Positions 51,371 through 60,840 of a stretch of 64,000 nucleotides of DNA are shown here, piece after piece. Location of the stretch: assembly GCF_034321785.1 (NCBI RefSeq), contig NZ_JAXLPB010000002.1, positions 1-64,000 on the forward strand. Direction: 5' to 3'. A program made the translations under genes and the position numbers. Under the pieces are notes generated by a model. It searched no databases. It saw only the letters and a list, made by a program, of their open reading frames with translations, and was not told the DNA's origin. Within the stretch, counting starts at the first letter, position 1, and every line of letters starts with the position of its first letter. This DNA comes from Fulvimarina uroteuthidis. Lineage in GTDB: Bacteria > Pseudomonadota > Alphaproteobacteria > Rhizobiales > Rhizobiaceae.

Positions 51371-52069
51371 TCACGGCTCGTGGCGTGGGGCCCCGACGAG
51401 ATCGGGCCGGCGCTCCCGCGTGATCCGACGCGCTTCGGCCGTCCGCCACCGTTCCACCGCGCCGTGGTCGCCGGAGGTGAGGACCTCGGGGATCGTCCGC
51501 CCCTCCCATTCGGCGGGCCGCGTATAGTGGGGATGCTCGAGAAGGCCGCCCTCGAAGCTTTCATGGGTGCCGGAAAGCTGGTTGCCCATCACGCCGGGCA
51601 GAAGCCGGACCACGGCATCCAGCATGACCAGCGCGGCCATTTCGCCGCCCGAAAGGACGTAGTCGCCGACGGACACCTCGGTGAGGCCCCGCGCCTCGAT
51701 CACCCGCTCGTCGACGCCTTCGAAGCGGCCACAGAGGATCACCGCGCCCTCGCCCGCCGCCAGGTCGCGCACGAATGCCTGGGTGAGCGGCCGGCCGCGC
51801 GGGCTCATCATCAGGCGCGGCCGGGTGTCGCCCGCGGTGCTCGCGGCATCGATCGCATCGGCGACGACGTCGGCGCGCATGACCATGCCCGCGCCGCCGC
51901 CGGCCGGCGTGTCGTCGACCGCGCGATGCCGGCCGCGGCCGAAATCGCGGATCTGCAGCGTCTCGAGCGCCCAGTCCCCCCGCTCCAGCGCCTTGCCGGC
52001 CAGCGAAACGCCGAGCGGCCCGGGAAACATTTCGGGATAGAGTGTCAGGATCGTCGCGCGGAAGGCCAT
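51371..52069 (-). CDS. trmD: tRNA (guanine-N1)-methyltransferase TrmD
   Basis: The 232-residue SPOUT methyltransferase makes m1G37 in tRNAs. The knot region has CGRFEGVDERVIEARG, SVGDYVLSGGEMAALV and RLLPGVMGN; the N-terminus is FRATILTLYPEMFPGPLG. ATG at 52069 aligns with the family. It is convergent with dedA. The rimM, rpsP and rplS genes that often neighbour trmD are not in the window. Confidence 0.95.
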   Translation of the reverse strand: MAFRATILTLYPEMFPGPLGVSLAGKALERGDWALETLQIRDFGRGRHRAVDDTPAGGGAGMVMRADVVADAIDAASTAGDTRPRLMMSPRGRPLTQAFVRDLAAGEGAVILCGRFEGVDERVIEARGLTEVSVGDYVLSGGEMAALVMLDAVVRLLPGVMGNQLSGTHESFEGGLLEHPHYTRPAEWEGRTIPEVLTSGDHGAVERWRTAEARRITRERRPDLVGAPRHEP

Positions 52070-52079
52070 CGCTCGCCGC

Positions 52080-52382
52080 TCAGTCCAGCGCTTCGCGGGC
52101 GCCGGCTTCGATGATGTCGAGATCGCGCTCCAGCACCGTGACGGTCTCAAGGGCCCGGTGCCATGCGTCGACATGCGCGCTCTTGCCATGGGCGGCCAGA
52201 TTCTCGCGGCTTTCCCACTCCTCGTAGATGCGGATCAGGCCGGGCTCGAGAAGATCCTCGGCGAAGGAATAGACGATGCAGCCGTCCTCCTCGCGGGTCC
52301 TGCGCAAAACGGTTTCGGCGGCGGCGCGAACCTTCGGCAGATCCGCCGGCGCGATCCTCAGAATGCCTGCGATGATGATCAT
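52080..52382 (-). CDS. Antibiotic biosynthesis monooxygenase (ABM) domain protein
   Basis: The 100-residue protein has the ABM fold pattern: IIIAGILRIAPADLPKV, RTREEDGCIVYSFAEDLLEPGLIRIYEEWES, and a C-terminal DAWHRALE block. Stand-alone members of about 100 residues, such as YgiN, act as quinol monooxygenases or on unknown small molecules. It is followed closely by trmD in the same direction. Confidence 0.87.
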   Translation of the reverse strand: MIIIAGILRIAPADLPKVRAAAETVLRRTREEDGCIVYSFAEDLLEPGLIRIYEEWESRENLAAHGKSAHVDAWHRALETVTVLERDLDIIEAGAREALD

Positions 52383-52684
52383 GCGTGCCCTGCCCTCTGC
52401 GGTGATGGTGTCTCGGTCAGGGGAATGAAGTGCCGGCGCGCCGGCGTCAATCCCGAGGCGGTGCCGGGAACGCCAGCCTGTCCCGAACCCGCGTACCGGA
52501 CGCGGTCACCCGACCACCGGTCCTTTCGCAAGTGCCGGCGTCCCATGTCCATTTGGCGTTGCGGCCATGGCTTTTTTCGGGTGTTGGCTATCTACTGCCC
52601 GTAAAACAAGATGAAGCTGGCCGCGACGCCGATTCGGCGTGCATCCGGGGCCTGTCGTCGGACACGCTGTTTCGGGAGAAAACG
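52383..52684. other. 302-base region before the symporter gene
   Basis: Divergent region between the ABM gene and the symporter gene. The symporter's ribosome site (GGGAG) lies at its right end. No promoter pair or extra gene was convincing. Confidence 0.45.
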
Positions 52685-54274
52685 ATGGGCGGCCTGAACA
52701 TACTGGTTTTCATCGGCTTCACGGCCCTCGTCGGACTCCTGTCCTATTACTGGACGCGTGGTACGGACGAGGGCGATTCGGACGGTTACTTTCTCGGCGG
52801 ACGAAGCCTGACGGCACCCGTCATCTGCGGTTCGCTTCTCCTCACCAACCTGTCCACGGAACAGATCGTCGGCCTCAACGGGCAGGCCTTCACGGACGGA
52901 ATCCTCGTGATGGCGTGGGAGACGCTGGCGGCCATCGCGATCGTCGTCACGGCGCTCGTCCTCCTGCCGCGCTATCTCTACGGCGGCATCGCGACGATTC
53001 CCTCCTTCCTCGCCTCGCGCTACGACGAGATGACGAAGACCATCGTTTCGGCCCTGTTCCTGTCGGGCTACGTGGTCGTGCTCCTGCCGATCGTGCTCTA
53101 TTCGGGCGCGCTCGCGCTTTCCACCATGTTCGACGTGCCGCAACTTTTGGGCGTGGGCGAGACCGCCGCGCTCTGGATCACGGTCTGGGCGATCGGCATC
53201 GTCGGTTCGATCTACGCGATCTTCGGCGGGCTGAAGGCGGTCGCCGTCTCCGACACGATCAATGCCGTCGGCCTGTTCCTCGGCGGGCTTCTCGTTCCGA
53301 TCTTCGGCCTCCTCGTCGTCGGCGACGGCTCGATCATGGCCGGTCTCTCGACCCTGTGGAACGAGCATCCGGATAAGTTCGACGCGATCGGGGGGCCGGA
53401 ATCCTCCATACCCTTCGCCACCATCTTCACCGGCATGATGCTGGTGCAGCTGTTCTACTGGGGCACCAATCAGGCCATCATCCAACGGGCCCTGGGCGCC
53501 AAGAACCTGAGGGAAGGCCAGAAGGGCCTTCTCTACGCCGCCTGCTTCAAGATCCTCGGTCCCATCATCGTCGTGCTGCCGGGGATCATCGCGTTCCACC
53601 TGTTTCCCGATCTCGAAACGCCCGACCAGGCCTATCCACGCCTCGTGACGGAAGTCCTGCCGTTCTATCTCGTCGGCTTCTTCGCCGCCGTCCTTTTCGG
53701 CGCGATCCTGTCGTCCTTCAACTCGGCGCTGAACTCCTCGGTCACGCTCTTCGGCATCGACATCTACCGGCAATATATCAAGAAGGACGCGACCGACCGG
53801 CAGGTGGTGAGGGCAGGCAAGACCTTCGGCATCTTCCTCGCGATCGCCGCGATGACCATCGCGCCGTTCATCGCGAACGCACCGCAAGGCCTGTTCGGCT
53901 ATCTGCAGGAGGTGAACGGGTGCTACTCGATCCCGATCCTCACCATCATCCTCGTCGGCGTCTTCACCAAGCGCGTGCCGCCGGTCGCCGCGAAGGTGGC
54001 GCTCGCCTCGGGCGTCATCCTCTACATGGCGAGCCAGTTCGGCCTGAAGTTCATCGTCGGCGCGGACAATTATCCGCACTTCCTGCACGTGATGGCGATC
54101 CTGTTCGTTCTCAACGTCACGATCATGCTGGTGATCGGCAGGCTCTATCCAAGCGACACCGATTACGTCGCCTTCAAGAGCGGCGCGGTGGCGATGGAAT
54201 CCTGGTCCTATGCCTGGCCGGTGAGCATCGCCGTCATCGCCATCGTCGCCTCGACCTACGTGATCTTCACCTGA
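52685..54274 (+). CDS. Sodium:solute symporter (SSS family, SLC5-like)
   Basis: The 529-residue membrane protein has about fourteen hydrophobic segments and SSS marks: GYFLGGRSLTAPVICGSLLLTNLSTEQIVGLNGQAF near residues 37-72, SRYDEMTKTI, and WGTNQAIIQRALGAKNLREGQ near residue 259. The last block is typical of the sugar-type branch (vSGLT-like). It would import a sugar or polyol with sodium. A terminator follows and it stands alone. Confidence 0.9.
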   Translation: MGGLNILVFIGFTALVGLLSYYWTRGTDEGDSDGYFLGGRSLTAPVICGSLLLTNLSTEQIVGLNGQAFTDGILVMAWETLAAIAIVVTALVLLPRYLYGGIATIPSFLASRYDEMTKTIVSALFLSGYVVVLLPIVLYSGALALSTMFDVPQLLGVGETAALWITVWAIGIVGSIYAIFGGLKAVAVSDTINAVGLFLGGLLVPIFGLLVVGDGSIMAGLSTLWNEHPDKFDAIGGPESSIPFATIFTGMMLVQLFYWGTNQAIIQRALGAKNLREGQKGLLYAACFKILGPIIVVLPGIIAFHLFPDLETPDQAYPRLVTEVLPFYLVGFFAAVLFGAILSSFNSALNSSVTLFGIDIYRQYIKKDATDRQVVRAGKTFGIFLAIAAMTIAPFIANAPQGLFGYLQEVNGCYSIPILTIILVGVFTKRVPPVAAKVALASGVILYMASQFGLKFIVGADNYPHFLHVMAILFVLNVTIMLVIGRLYPSDTDYVAFKSGAVAMESWSYAWPVSIAVIAIVASTYVIFT

Positions 54275-54301
54275 CGGGCGGCCTGTGGCGGGAAAACGCG
54301 A

Positions 54302-54336
54302 GAACCCCGAAGAGCGAGGCGCTCTCCGGGGTTTTC
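54302..54336 (+). terminator. Rho-independent terminator after the symporter gene
   Basis: Outer stem AACCCCG/CGGGGTT and inner stem AGAGCG/CGCTCT are separated by one mismatch, with loop AGG, and four T residues close the 3' side. It lies 28 bases after the stop codon. Confidence 0.85.
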
Positions 54337-54482
54337 GCCTTATATCGTCGGTCGGATGGAAGCGGTGACGGACGCACCGGAGCGCCGGGCGAACAGCCTC
54401 ACGGCACGTGCGTTCTCGCGCGCGGCCCCGTCATCGCCCGCCCGTCCGGGTGAACGTCGCGTCGGCGCGCAAGGACAGGCCG

Positions 54483-54617
54483 TTACTTGCCGTGGCGCTC
54501 GCGGGTCTGACGAAGGGTGTGCTCGAGCCGCTCCGTCCGGTTGCCGGATTGGCGAACGAGCTCGGAAAGGAACGAACGAAAGCGCGTGCCGATGGAATTG
54601 GGTGTGTTCTGGCTCAT
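54483..54617 (-). CDS. Possible 44-residue basic protein
   Basis: This frame begins with ATG at 54617 (MSQNTPNSIG) and ends with KTRERHGK-like basic residues; it is rich in Arg, Glu and Gln, predicted helical and amphipathic, with no signal or cysteine. Third codon positions are about 80 percent G or C, as in neighbouring genes. It lies in a 574-base gap, same strand as the molybdoenzyme but after that gene's terminator, and has only a weak ribosome site. Not recognised as a known family. Confidence 0.35.
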   Translation of the reverse strand: MSQNTPNSIGTRFRSFLSELVRQSGNRTERLEHTLRQTRERHGK

Positions 54618-54776
54618 GGCTTATGCCCCGCTTGCCTGGATGTCTCTCTTGTCTCGGGGTGAATATGCCCATTTCGGCGGCAGGTGAGAAGTCGCACAAT
54701 CGGAAGGCTTCCATGCAGTCAGCGTGACGCTTATGGGCCCCGCCGGTCATGTTTCCTTCATGAACCCAATGCATGG

Positions 54777-54812
54777 AAAACCCCTCGCGTCCGGTTCGGC
54801 GGACACGAGGGG
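54777..54812 (-). terminator. Rho-independent terminator after the molybdoenzyme gene
   Basis: On the minus strand the outer stem CCCCTCG/CGAGGGG and an inner GTCCG/CGGAC stem enclose a six-base loop, and TTTT follows. It lies 37 bases after the stop at 54849. Confidence 0.85.
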
Positions 54813-54848
54813 CGCTCTCTTTCGTCTTCGACAGGGGATCCGGGCGCC

Positions 54849-57164
54849 TTACGCGGCGCTTCGCTTGATCAGCCGGATCGGCACGGATTTCGCCGCCGGG
54901 ACATGGGCCCGGCGCGAATGGTGCCAGAGCGGCACGAGGGCGTTGAGTTCGGGATAATAGCCCGCGCAATTGCCCGCCGGTACGTCCCAGGCATGGACGC
55001 GGTAATCCTCGACCCGCCGCGTTACGCCGTCGTCGGCATGGGTCTCGATATCGACACGGCTTTCGTTGGTGAGGCCGAGCCGTTTCATGTCCGCCTCGTT
55101 CATCAAGATCACCATGCGCGTACCGTCGACGCCGCGCAGGCGGTCGTCATAACCGTAGACGGTGGTGTTGAACTGGTCGTTCGAGCGGACGGTCATCAGC
55201 TTCAGGACGTCCTGCGACGTCGTATCGATATCGGGATCGACGTCGAAGCTTTCCGGCGTCAGGAAGTTCGCCTTGCCGTTCTGCGTACGCCATTCGCGCT
55301 TGCTGGCGCCGATGTCGCGGTGGAAGCCGCCGGGCGTGCGGAACCGTTCGTTATAGCCGGCGAAATCGTCCGGATAGGCGCGCTCGATCGCGTCGCGGAT
55401 CTTCGAATAGTCGGCGAGCCATTCGTCCCAGGGCACGCTCGACTTGTCCGCGACGGTCGCCTTGGCAAGCTCCACGACGATCCGCGGCTCGGACAGGATC
55501 TCCTTCGACGCCGGTTCGATCGTGCCGAGGGAGGCGTGGATGCAGGCGGTGGAGTCTTCGATCGAGACGAACTGGTCGACGCCGTTCTGGGTGTCGCGCT
55601 CCAGCCGGCCCATGCAGGGCAGGATATAGGTGTTCTGCGCCGCCAGAAGATGGTTGCGGTTGAGCTTGGTGGAAATCTGGACGTTGAGGCGCATCTTGCG
55701 CCACGCTTCCTCGACGAGACCGGTTTCGGGCACGGCGCGCGTGAAGTTGCCGCCAAGGCAGACGAAGCCCTTCACCGATCCGTCGATGATGCCTTCGCAG
55801 GCCTCGACCGTGTCGAGACCCTTTTCCTTGGGAACGGTGAAATCGTAGAATTGCTCGAACTTCTCGTGCGGGATGAGGTCGAGCTTTTCCGTGATGCCCA
55901 CCGTGCGCTGGCCCTGCACGTTGGAATGGCCGCGGATCGGCGAGATGCCGGCCCCCTCCTTGCCCATCATGCCGCGCATGAGGAGAAGATTGCAGAGCAT
56001 CTGGACGTTCTCGATGCCGTGGCGGTGCTGCGTCAGGCCCATGCCGTAATTGGCGATCACCCGCTCGGCCTTGGAATAGACCCGGCCGGTATGTTCGAGA
56101 TCGCCGCGGGCAAGACCCGAACAGCGCTCGATCTCGTCCCAGTCCGAGCCGCGCACGAAACGCTCGAACTCTTCGAAGCCATGGCAGTGCGTGTCGATGA
56201 AGTCGAGATCGAGAACGCGTGGCTTGCCGGCTTCGCGCGCCGCGTCGTCGAGAGCGAAGACCGCCTTGGCGATGCCGGTCATCGCCGCGACGTCGCCACC
56301 GCATTTGAGCTGGTAATAGTCGCTCGACATCTTCGTCCCCTCGCCGGGAGACAGCATTTCGAGCGGATGCTGCGGGCTCTTGAAGCGCATCAGCCCACGC
56401 TCCTTGAGGGGATTGAAGGTGATCACCGGCGCGCCGCGCTTGCGGGCCTCCTGCACCCAATGAAGCAGCCTCGGCGCGTTGGTGCCGGTGTTGTGCCCGA
56501 AGAAGAACATCATGTCGCAGGCGTCGAAATCGGCGAGCGTCACCGTGCCGACGGGCGAGCCGATCGATTCCGGCAGACCGACGGAGGTGGATTCGTGGCA
56601 CATGTTCGAGGAATCGGGCAGGTTGTTCGAACCGTAGATGCGCGCGAAGAGCTGCCACATATGCGAGGTTTCGAGCGCGGCGCGGCCCGAGACGTAGAAC
56701 ACGACGGATTCGGGATCCATGTCGTTCAGTTCGGCGGCGATCTCCCGGAACGCCGTTTCCCAGCGGATCGGAACGTACTGGTCGAGCGTCGCGTCGTACT
56801 TCATCGGCGTGGTCAGCCGGCCCTGCTTTTCAAGGTCGTGGTCGGTCCATTCGAGAAGCTCGGAAACGCGGTGTCTGGCGAAGAATTCGCGATCGCAGCG
56901 CTTCGGGGTGATTTCCCACAGCGTCGCCTTGGCGCCGTTCTCGCAATATTCGAAGGCGCGCGGCTCGGCGGGCTTGCCCCAGGAGCAGGACACGCACTGA
57001 TAACCGCCCGGCTTGTTCTGGCGCGCCAGCGTCCCCCAGACGCTGGAGGCCAGGAGGCCTTCCTGCGCCGATTTCTCCACGAGGGATTTCACCGACCCCC
57101 ACCCCCCGGTCGGCTGGTCGTAGGGCTCGAAGGTCGGCGTGTCGGTGTTCTCGCTGCGTTTCAT
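54849..57164 (-). CDS. FdhF/YdeP-like molybdopterin oxidoreductase
   Basis: About 771 residues, with the molybdopterin oxidoreductase and molydopterin-dinucleotide-binding domains. Four N-terminal cysteines (CVSC near residue 57, then two more about 15 residues apart) may hold an iron-sulfur cluster. The site equal to Sec140-His141 of E. coli formate dehydrogenase H reads Cys-His (NMCHESTSVGL), and the Arg333 region reads PIRGHSNVQGQ. The family (TIGR01701, YdeP) is of uncertain substrate; formate is possible. No fdhD, mob or electron-transfer partner lies beside it. ATG at 57164 is used. Confidence 0.9.
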   Translation of the reverse strand: MKRSENTDTPTFEPYDQPTGGWGSVKSLVEKSAQEGLLASSVWGTLARQNKPGGYQCVSCSWGKPAEPRAFEYCENGAKATLWEITPKRCDREFFARHRVSELLEWTDHDLEKQGRLTTPMKYDATLDQYVPIRWETAFREIAAELNDMDPESVVFYVSGRAALETSHMWQLFARIYGSNNLPDSSNMCHESTSVGLPESIGSPVGTVTLADFDACDMMFFFGHNTGTNAPRLLHWVQEARKRGAPVITFNPLKERGLMRFKSPQHPLEMLSPGEGTKMSSDYYQLKCGGDVAAMTGIAKAVFALDDAAREAGKPRVLDLDFIDTHCHGFEEFERFVRGSDWDEIERCSGLARGDLEHTGRVYSKAERVIANYGMGLTQHRHGIENVQMLCNLLLMRGMMGKEGAGISPIRGHSNVQGQRTVGITEKLDLIPHEKFEQFYDFTVPKEKGLDTVEACEGIIDGSVKGFVCLGGNFTRAVPETGLVEEAWRKMRLNVQISTKLNRNHLLAAQNTYILPCMGRLERDTQNGVDQFVSIEDSTACIHASLGTIEPASKEILSEPRIVVELAKATVADKSSVPWDEWLADYSKIRDAIERAYPDDFAGYNERFRTPGGFHRDIGASKREWRTQNGKANFLTPESFDVDPDIDTTSQDVLKLMTVRSNDQFNTTVYGYDDRLRGVDGTRMVILMNEADMKRLGLTNESRVDIETHADDGVTRRVEDYRVHAWDVPAGNCAGYYPELNALVPLWHHSRRAHVPAAKSVPIRLIKRSAA

Positions 57165-57417
57165 GGCTGAAACCTTCCCATCATGCGCCGCAGGATCCCG
57201 GCAACAGGAGCGCAAGCGCGAAATCGTTCGATATCCAAGTCCCTCGCCATGATCGACGCGGCAGCGGGCAACTTGTTCCCTCAAGAGAATCGCGCGCCGG
57301 AACGGAATGGCAAGGCATCGGCGCCAATCGGTCGCTCTGCGCGCCCGCGCCCGTCACGGGACGGCGAGATCGAACCGGACCCGGATCGTCGTCCCCGGCC
57401 GGCCGTGCGCCGTTCGT

Positions 57418-57933
57418 TCAACGCACGACCGTCAGCACCGCGCCGGGTTTCAGCAGCGGTGCGATCTTCAGCATGTCGCGCGGCGCGATGGCGACGCACC
57501 CTTCGGTCGGCGGATAGCCGGGCCTTGCGATATGGAAGAAGATCGCACTGCCGCGATGGCGCCGCCTCGACCGGACGTTCCAGTCGAGGACCACGACGAA
57601 ATCATAGAGCCTGTCCGCACGCGCCATGCTCTCGGCACTCGCACCGAACGGCAAGGTCACGGCACGGTTGTAGGCGGCGTGGCGGGGCGCGTCGCACCAG
57701 CCGTCCTGGGGCCGCGTGATCCTGCCGGGCAGCGTGCTGTCCGGCCGCTGCATCCGCCAGAGGCGATGCGACGTACTTAACAGGGCCATGCGCGCGACCG
57801 GGGTCGCCCCGTCGCCCTCGGCCTTGAAGACGGTCGTCGAGGACCGGCCGAGCGCACAGGGGATACGGTAGGGACCTGCGGCGAGAATGCCGCGAAGGGG
57901 CGAGAGCGGGGACCGGCGGACGAGAAACGACAT
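57418..57933 (-). CDS. L,D-transpeptidase (YkuD) family protein
   Basis: The 171-residue protein has a YkuD-like catalytic region: SAIFFHIARPGYPPTEGCVAI (His and Cys) near residue 128. The Cys-containing stretch GCVAI is followed by DMLKIAPLLKPGA. No clear signal peptide is visible, so export is doubtful, as in many short Rhizobiales members. The family cross-links or modifies peptidoglycan. It is divergent from the OmpR-type regulator. Confidence 0.85.
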   Translation of the reverse strand: MSFLVRRSPLSPLRGILAAGPYRIPCALGRSSTTVFKAEGDGATPVARMALLSTSHRLWRMQRPDSTLPGRITRPQDGWCDAPRHAAYNRAVTLPFGASAESMARADRLYDFVVVLDWNVRSRRRHRGSAIFFHIARPGYPPTEGCVAIAPRDMLKIAPLLKPGAVLTVVR

Positions 57934-58048
57934 CGCATCTGCTAGAAAGGCGAAGAATCATTTGTCAAGAAGATCAATTTATCTATGTGATCACAATGAT
58001 TGACGGTCCCGGTATGAACGGCCCAGTGACAACCATGATGAAAGACGT

Positions 58049-58732
58049 ATGAATCAGCGTACCATTCTGATCGTCGATGACGACGACGACCTCCGGCAGA
58101 CGCTTGCGGAACAGCTGGCCCTGCACGAAGAATTCAGCGTTTCCCAAGAGGCGTCCGCGGCCAAGGGGATCGCGGCCGCACGCACCGGTGTGATCGACCT
58201 GCTGGTGATCGACATCGGATTGCCCGACATGGACGGCCGCGAGGCCGTCAAGCTTCTGCGCAAGGGCGGCTTCAAGTCGCCGATCGTCATCCTCACCGGT
58301 CAGGACGCCGATGCAGACACGATTCTCGGTCTCGAGGCCGGGGCGAACGACTATGTCACGAAGCCGTTCCGCTTCGCGGTGCTGCTCGCCCGCATACGCG
58401 CCCAGCTTCGACAGCACGAGCAGAGCGAGGACGCCACGTTCCAGGTCGGGCCTTACATCTTCAAGCCCAGCCAGAAGCTGCTCGTGGACGACAAGGGCAC
58501 GAAGATTCGCCTGACGGAAAAGGAAACGGCGATCATCCGCTTCCTTTACCGCGCGGACAGGAACGTGATCACCCGCGACGTGCTGCTCGAAGAGGTCTGG
58601 GGCTACAATTCCGGGGTGACGACGCACACGCTTGAGACGCATGTCTATCGCCTGCGCCAGAAGATCGAGCCCGATCCCTCCAACGCACGCTTGCTCGTGA
58701 CCGAATCCGGTGGCTACAAGCTGGTACCCTGA
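58049..58732 (+). CDS. OmpR-family response regulator
   Basis: The 227-residue protein has a receiver (DDDDD acid pocket near residue 11, phospho-acceptor Asp in LLVIDIGLPDMDG, Lys in YVTKPF) and a C-terminal winged helix (LTEKETAIIRFLYRADRNVITRDVLLEEVWGYN). No sensor kinase is adjacent. It precedes the cyclic-nucleotide-binding gene by 24 bases, so the two are probably cotranscribed. Confidence 0.92.
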   Translation: MNQRTILIVDDDDDLRQTLAEQLALHEEFSVSQEASAAKGIAAARTGVIDLLVIDIGLPDMDGREAVKLLRKGGFKSPIVILTGQDADADTILGLEAGANDYVTKPFRFAVLLARIRAQLRQHEQSEDATFQVGPYIFKPSQKLLVDDKGTKIRLTEKETAIIRFLYRADRNVITRDVLLEEVWGYNSGVTTHTLETHVYRLRQKIEPDPSNARLLVTESGGYKLVP

Positions 58733-58756
58733 CGCCTTCGCAAAGAGGATCGCGGC

Positions 58757-59215
58757 TTGAGCCTTCAAAGCGACATCGCGGTTCTGAGAAGCGTCAAGCT
58801 GTTCGACAGCCTCGACGAGGACGCCCTGCGCCTTCTGGCGTTCGGCGCCGAGCATCGACGGTTTCCGGCCGGCGACACGGTGTTTCGGGAAGCCGCGCTC
58901 GCCGATGCCGGATTCGTGGTGGTCTCGGGAACGGTGGTGCTGACGCAGGGTGACGCAAACCCGCCGAAGATCGTCGGTGCCTACGGTCCCGGCACGCTCA
59001 TCGGCGAAATGGCCCTCATCACCGAGACCCGCCGCCCCGCGACGGCGCGGGCGGAAACGCCCGCCGACCTGTTGCGGGTGGGACGCACCCATTTCCGCCG
59101 GCTTCTGGAGGAATATCCGGCCTTCGCCGCGACGCTGGAGGCGCGCCTGCGTGACCGTTTCGTGCAGATGACGCGGCAGATCTCGGCGATGGAAAGCCGC
59201 TTCCGCGACCCGTGA
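58757..59215 (+). CDS. Cyclic-nucleotide-binding domain protein (Crp/Fnr-type sensor only)
   Basis: The 152-residue protein is a cNMP-binding domain: FDSLDEDALRLLAFGAEHRRFPAGDTVFREA near residues 16-46, then GPGTLIGEMALITETRRPATARAET. It has no DNA-binding helix-turn-helix, so it is not a full Crp-type regulator. The start is TTG at 58757 with an AGAGGA ribosome site. It is presumably a signal-sensing partner of the regulator upstream. Confidence 0.85.
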   Translation: MSLQSDIAVLRSVKLFDSLDEDALRLLAFGAEHRRFPAGDTVFREAALADAGFVVVSGTVVLTQGDANPPKIVGAYGPGTLIGEMALITETRRPATARAETPADLLRVGRTHFRRLLEEYPAFAATLEARLRDRFVQMTRQISAMESRFRDP

Positions 59216-59385
59216 CCTGGCTGTCGCGCATAAGAATCAAAGCCATTTGACCTGGGCCCGTCCTGCGCCCCACCGGGAGCGCGGGCCCGACGGGACCTTG
59301 AATGCCCGCAACCGCTTCGGCAGCGACCTGCCGCAAGGGTCGCCTTCCCGGCAAGGGTACGCGGCCCTGCGGTTCGGCCTCCCGG

Positions 59386-60840
59386 TCAGCTGGGCGGCGA
59401 TGGCGGGGAACCGGCACCGGCCTCGCCGACGGCCTCCAGCGTGGCGAGGAAGGATTGACACCAGTGCTGCGCGGTCCCCGTGAACACCGCTTCGCGCATC
59501 AACTCCCACCGGCGCTTGCGCTCCTCCAGCGGCATCGTCAGCGCTGTCTGCAGCGCGCCGGCGACGTCGTCGGTATTGTACGGATTGACGACGATGCAGC
59601 CGCATTCCAGCTCGGCATGCGCCCCGGCAAAGCGCGACAGAACCAGGACGCCGGGGTCCTCGGGATCCTGCGCCGCGACGAATTCCTTCGCCACGAGATT
59701 CATGCCGTCGCGCAAGGGGGTGACGAGGCACACGCGGGCGGCGCGGTAGATGCCCGCGAGCGCCTTGCGCGTGAAACCGCGCGTCATCATCTGCAGCGGC
59801 GTCCAGTCGAGCGTGGCGAACCGGCCGTTGATGTGGCCGGCCGTGCGCTCCAGTTCGCTGCGCAGATCGGCATAGGCGTCGAGCTCTGAGCGCGACAGGG
59901 GCGCGACCTGCAGGAAGATCGCGCAGCCCCGGTTTTCCGGATAATCCTCGAGCAGGCGCTCGAAACCGTAGAAGCGCTCGAGCAGACCCTTGGAATAGTC
60001 CATGCGATCGACGCCGACGATGAGCTTGCGTTCGGCTTCCTCGCCCTTGAGGTTGCGCCGGTCGCGGCTCATGTCGAGCAGCATTTCCTCGTGCGAACTG
60101 GCCTCCGGCGAGACGGCGAAACGGGAATAGCTCTCCGCATCGATGCCGATCGGGAAGGCCTTGGCGATGACGGTCCGGTCGCCCACCTCGACGCGCCCGT
60201 CCTCGAGTTTGCGTCCGCCGAGCTCACGGACGCAGAAGCCGACGAAATTGCGCCGGTCGGTGTCGGTCTGGAAGCCGATCACGTCGTAGGCCAGAAGCGC
60301 CCTGACGATGTCGTGGCTCGCCGGCAAGGCGGAGAACACTTCCGGCGCACAGAAGGGAATGTGAAGGAAATAGCCGAGCCGGCCGTTGTAGCCGGCCTGC
60401 CGCAGCTCCGATCCCATGTAGAAGAAATGATAATCGTGCACCCAGACGAGATCGTTCTCCTTCAGATGCGGCATCAGCCGCACCGCGAAGCGATGGTTCA
60501 CCTTGCGGTAGATCCGGTCGGAGGCGCGATCGAATTCGGCGAGATCGAGCCGGTAATGCAGCAACGGCCACAAGGAGCGGTTGGCATAATCGTAGTAGAA
60601 GCCGTTCAGCTCCTCCTCGGTCAGGTCGATCGTAGTCATCGCCACATTGCCCTCGACTTCGGTCCGCTCCTGCGAATGGGTGCCCTCGTCGGAGGTCTCG
60701 CCGCTCCAGCCGAACCAGAGGCCACCGCGCCGCTTCAGCGCATCCGAAAGACCGACGACGAGACCACCGGCCTGTCCCTCGTCGCTCAAGGGACCGACCC
60801 GGTTGGAAACGGCGACGAGGCGGGATTCGGGCTCAGCCAT
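59386..60840 (-). CDS. otsA: Trehalose-6-phosphate synthase OtsA
   Basis: The 484-residue GT20 enzyme joins UDP- or ADP-glucose and glucose-6-phosphate. Marks are RLVAVSNRVGPLSDEG, WVHDYHFFYMGSELRQAG near residue 130, IGFQTDTDRRNFVGF, and LVTPLRDGMNLVAKEFVAAQ near residue 350. ATG at 60840 has a GAGGA ribosome site and overlaps the otsB stop. Trehalose protects against osmotic and desiccation stress. It is convergent with the cNMP-binding gene. Confidence 0.95.
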   Translation of the reverse strand: MAEPESRLVAVSNRVGPLSDEGQAGGLVVGLSDALKRRGGLWFGWSGETSDEGTHSQERTEVEGNVAMTTIDLTEEELNGFYYDYANRSLWPLLHYRLDLAEFDRASDRIYRKVNHRFAVRLMPHLKENDLVWVHDYHFFYMGSELRQAGYNGRLGYFLHIPFCAPEVFSALPASHDIVRALLAYDVIGFQTDTDRRNFVGFCVRELGGRKLEDGRVEVGDRTVIAKAFPIGIDAESYSRFAVSPEASSHEEMLLDMSRDRRNLKGEEAERKLIVGVDRMDYSKGLLERFYGFERLLEDYPENRGCAIFLQVAPLSRSELDAYADLRSELERTAGHINGRFATLDWTPLQMMTRGFTRKALAGIYRAARVCLVTPLRDGMNLVAKEFVAAQDPEDPGVLVLSRFAGAHAELECGCIVVNPYNTDDVAGALQTALTMPLEERKRRWELMREAVFTGTAQHWCQSFLATLEAVGEAGAGSPPSPPS

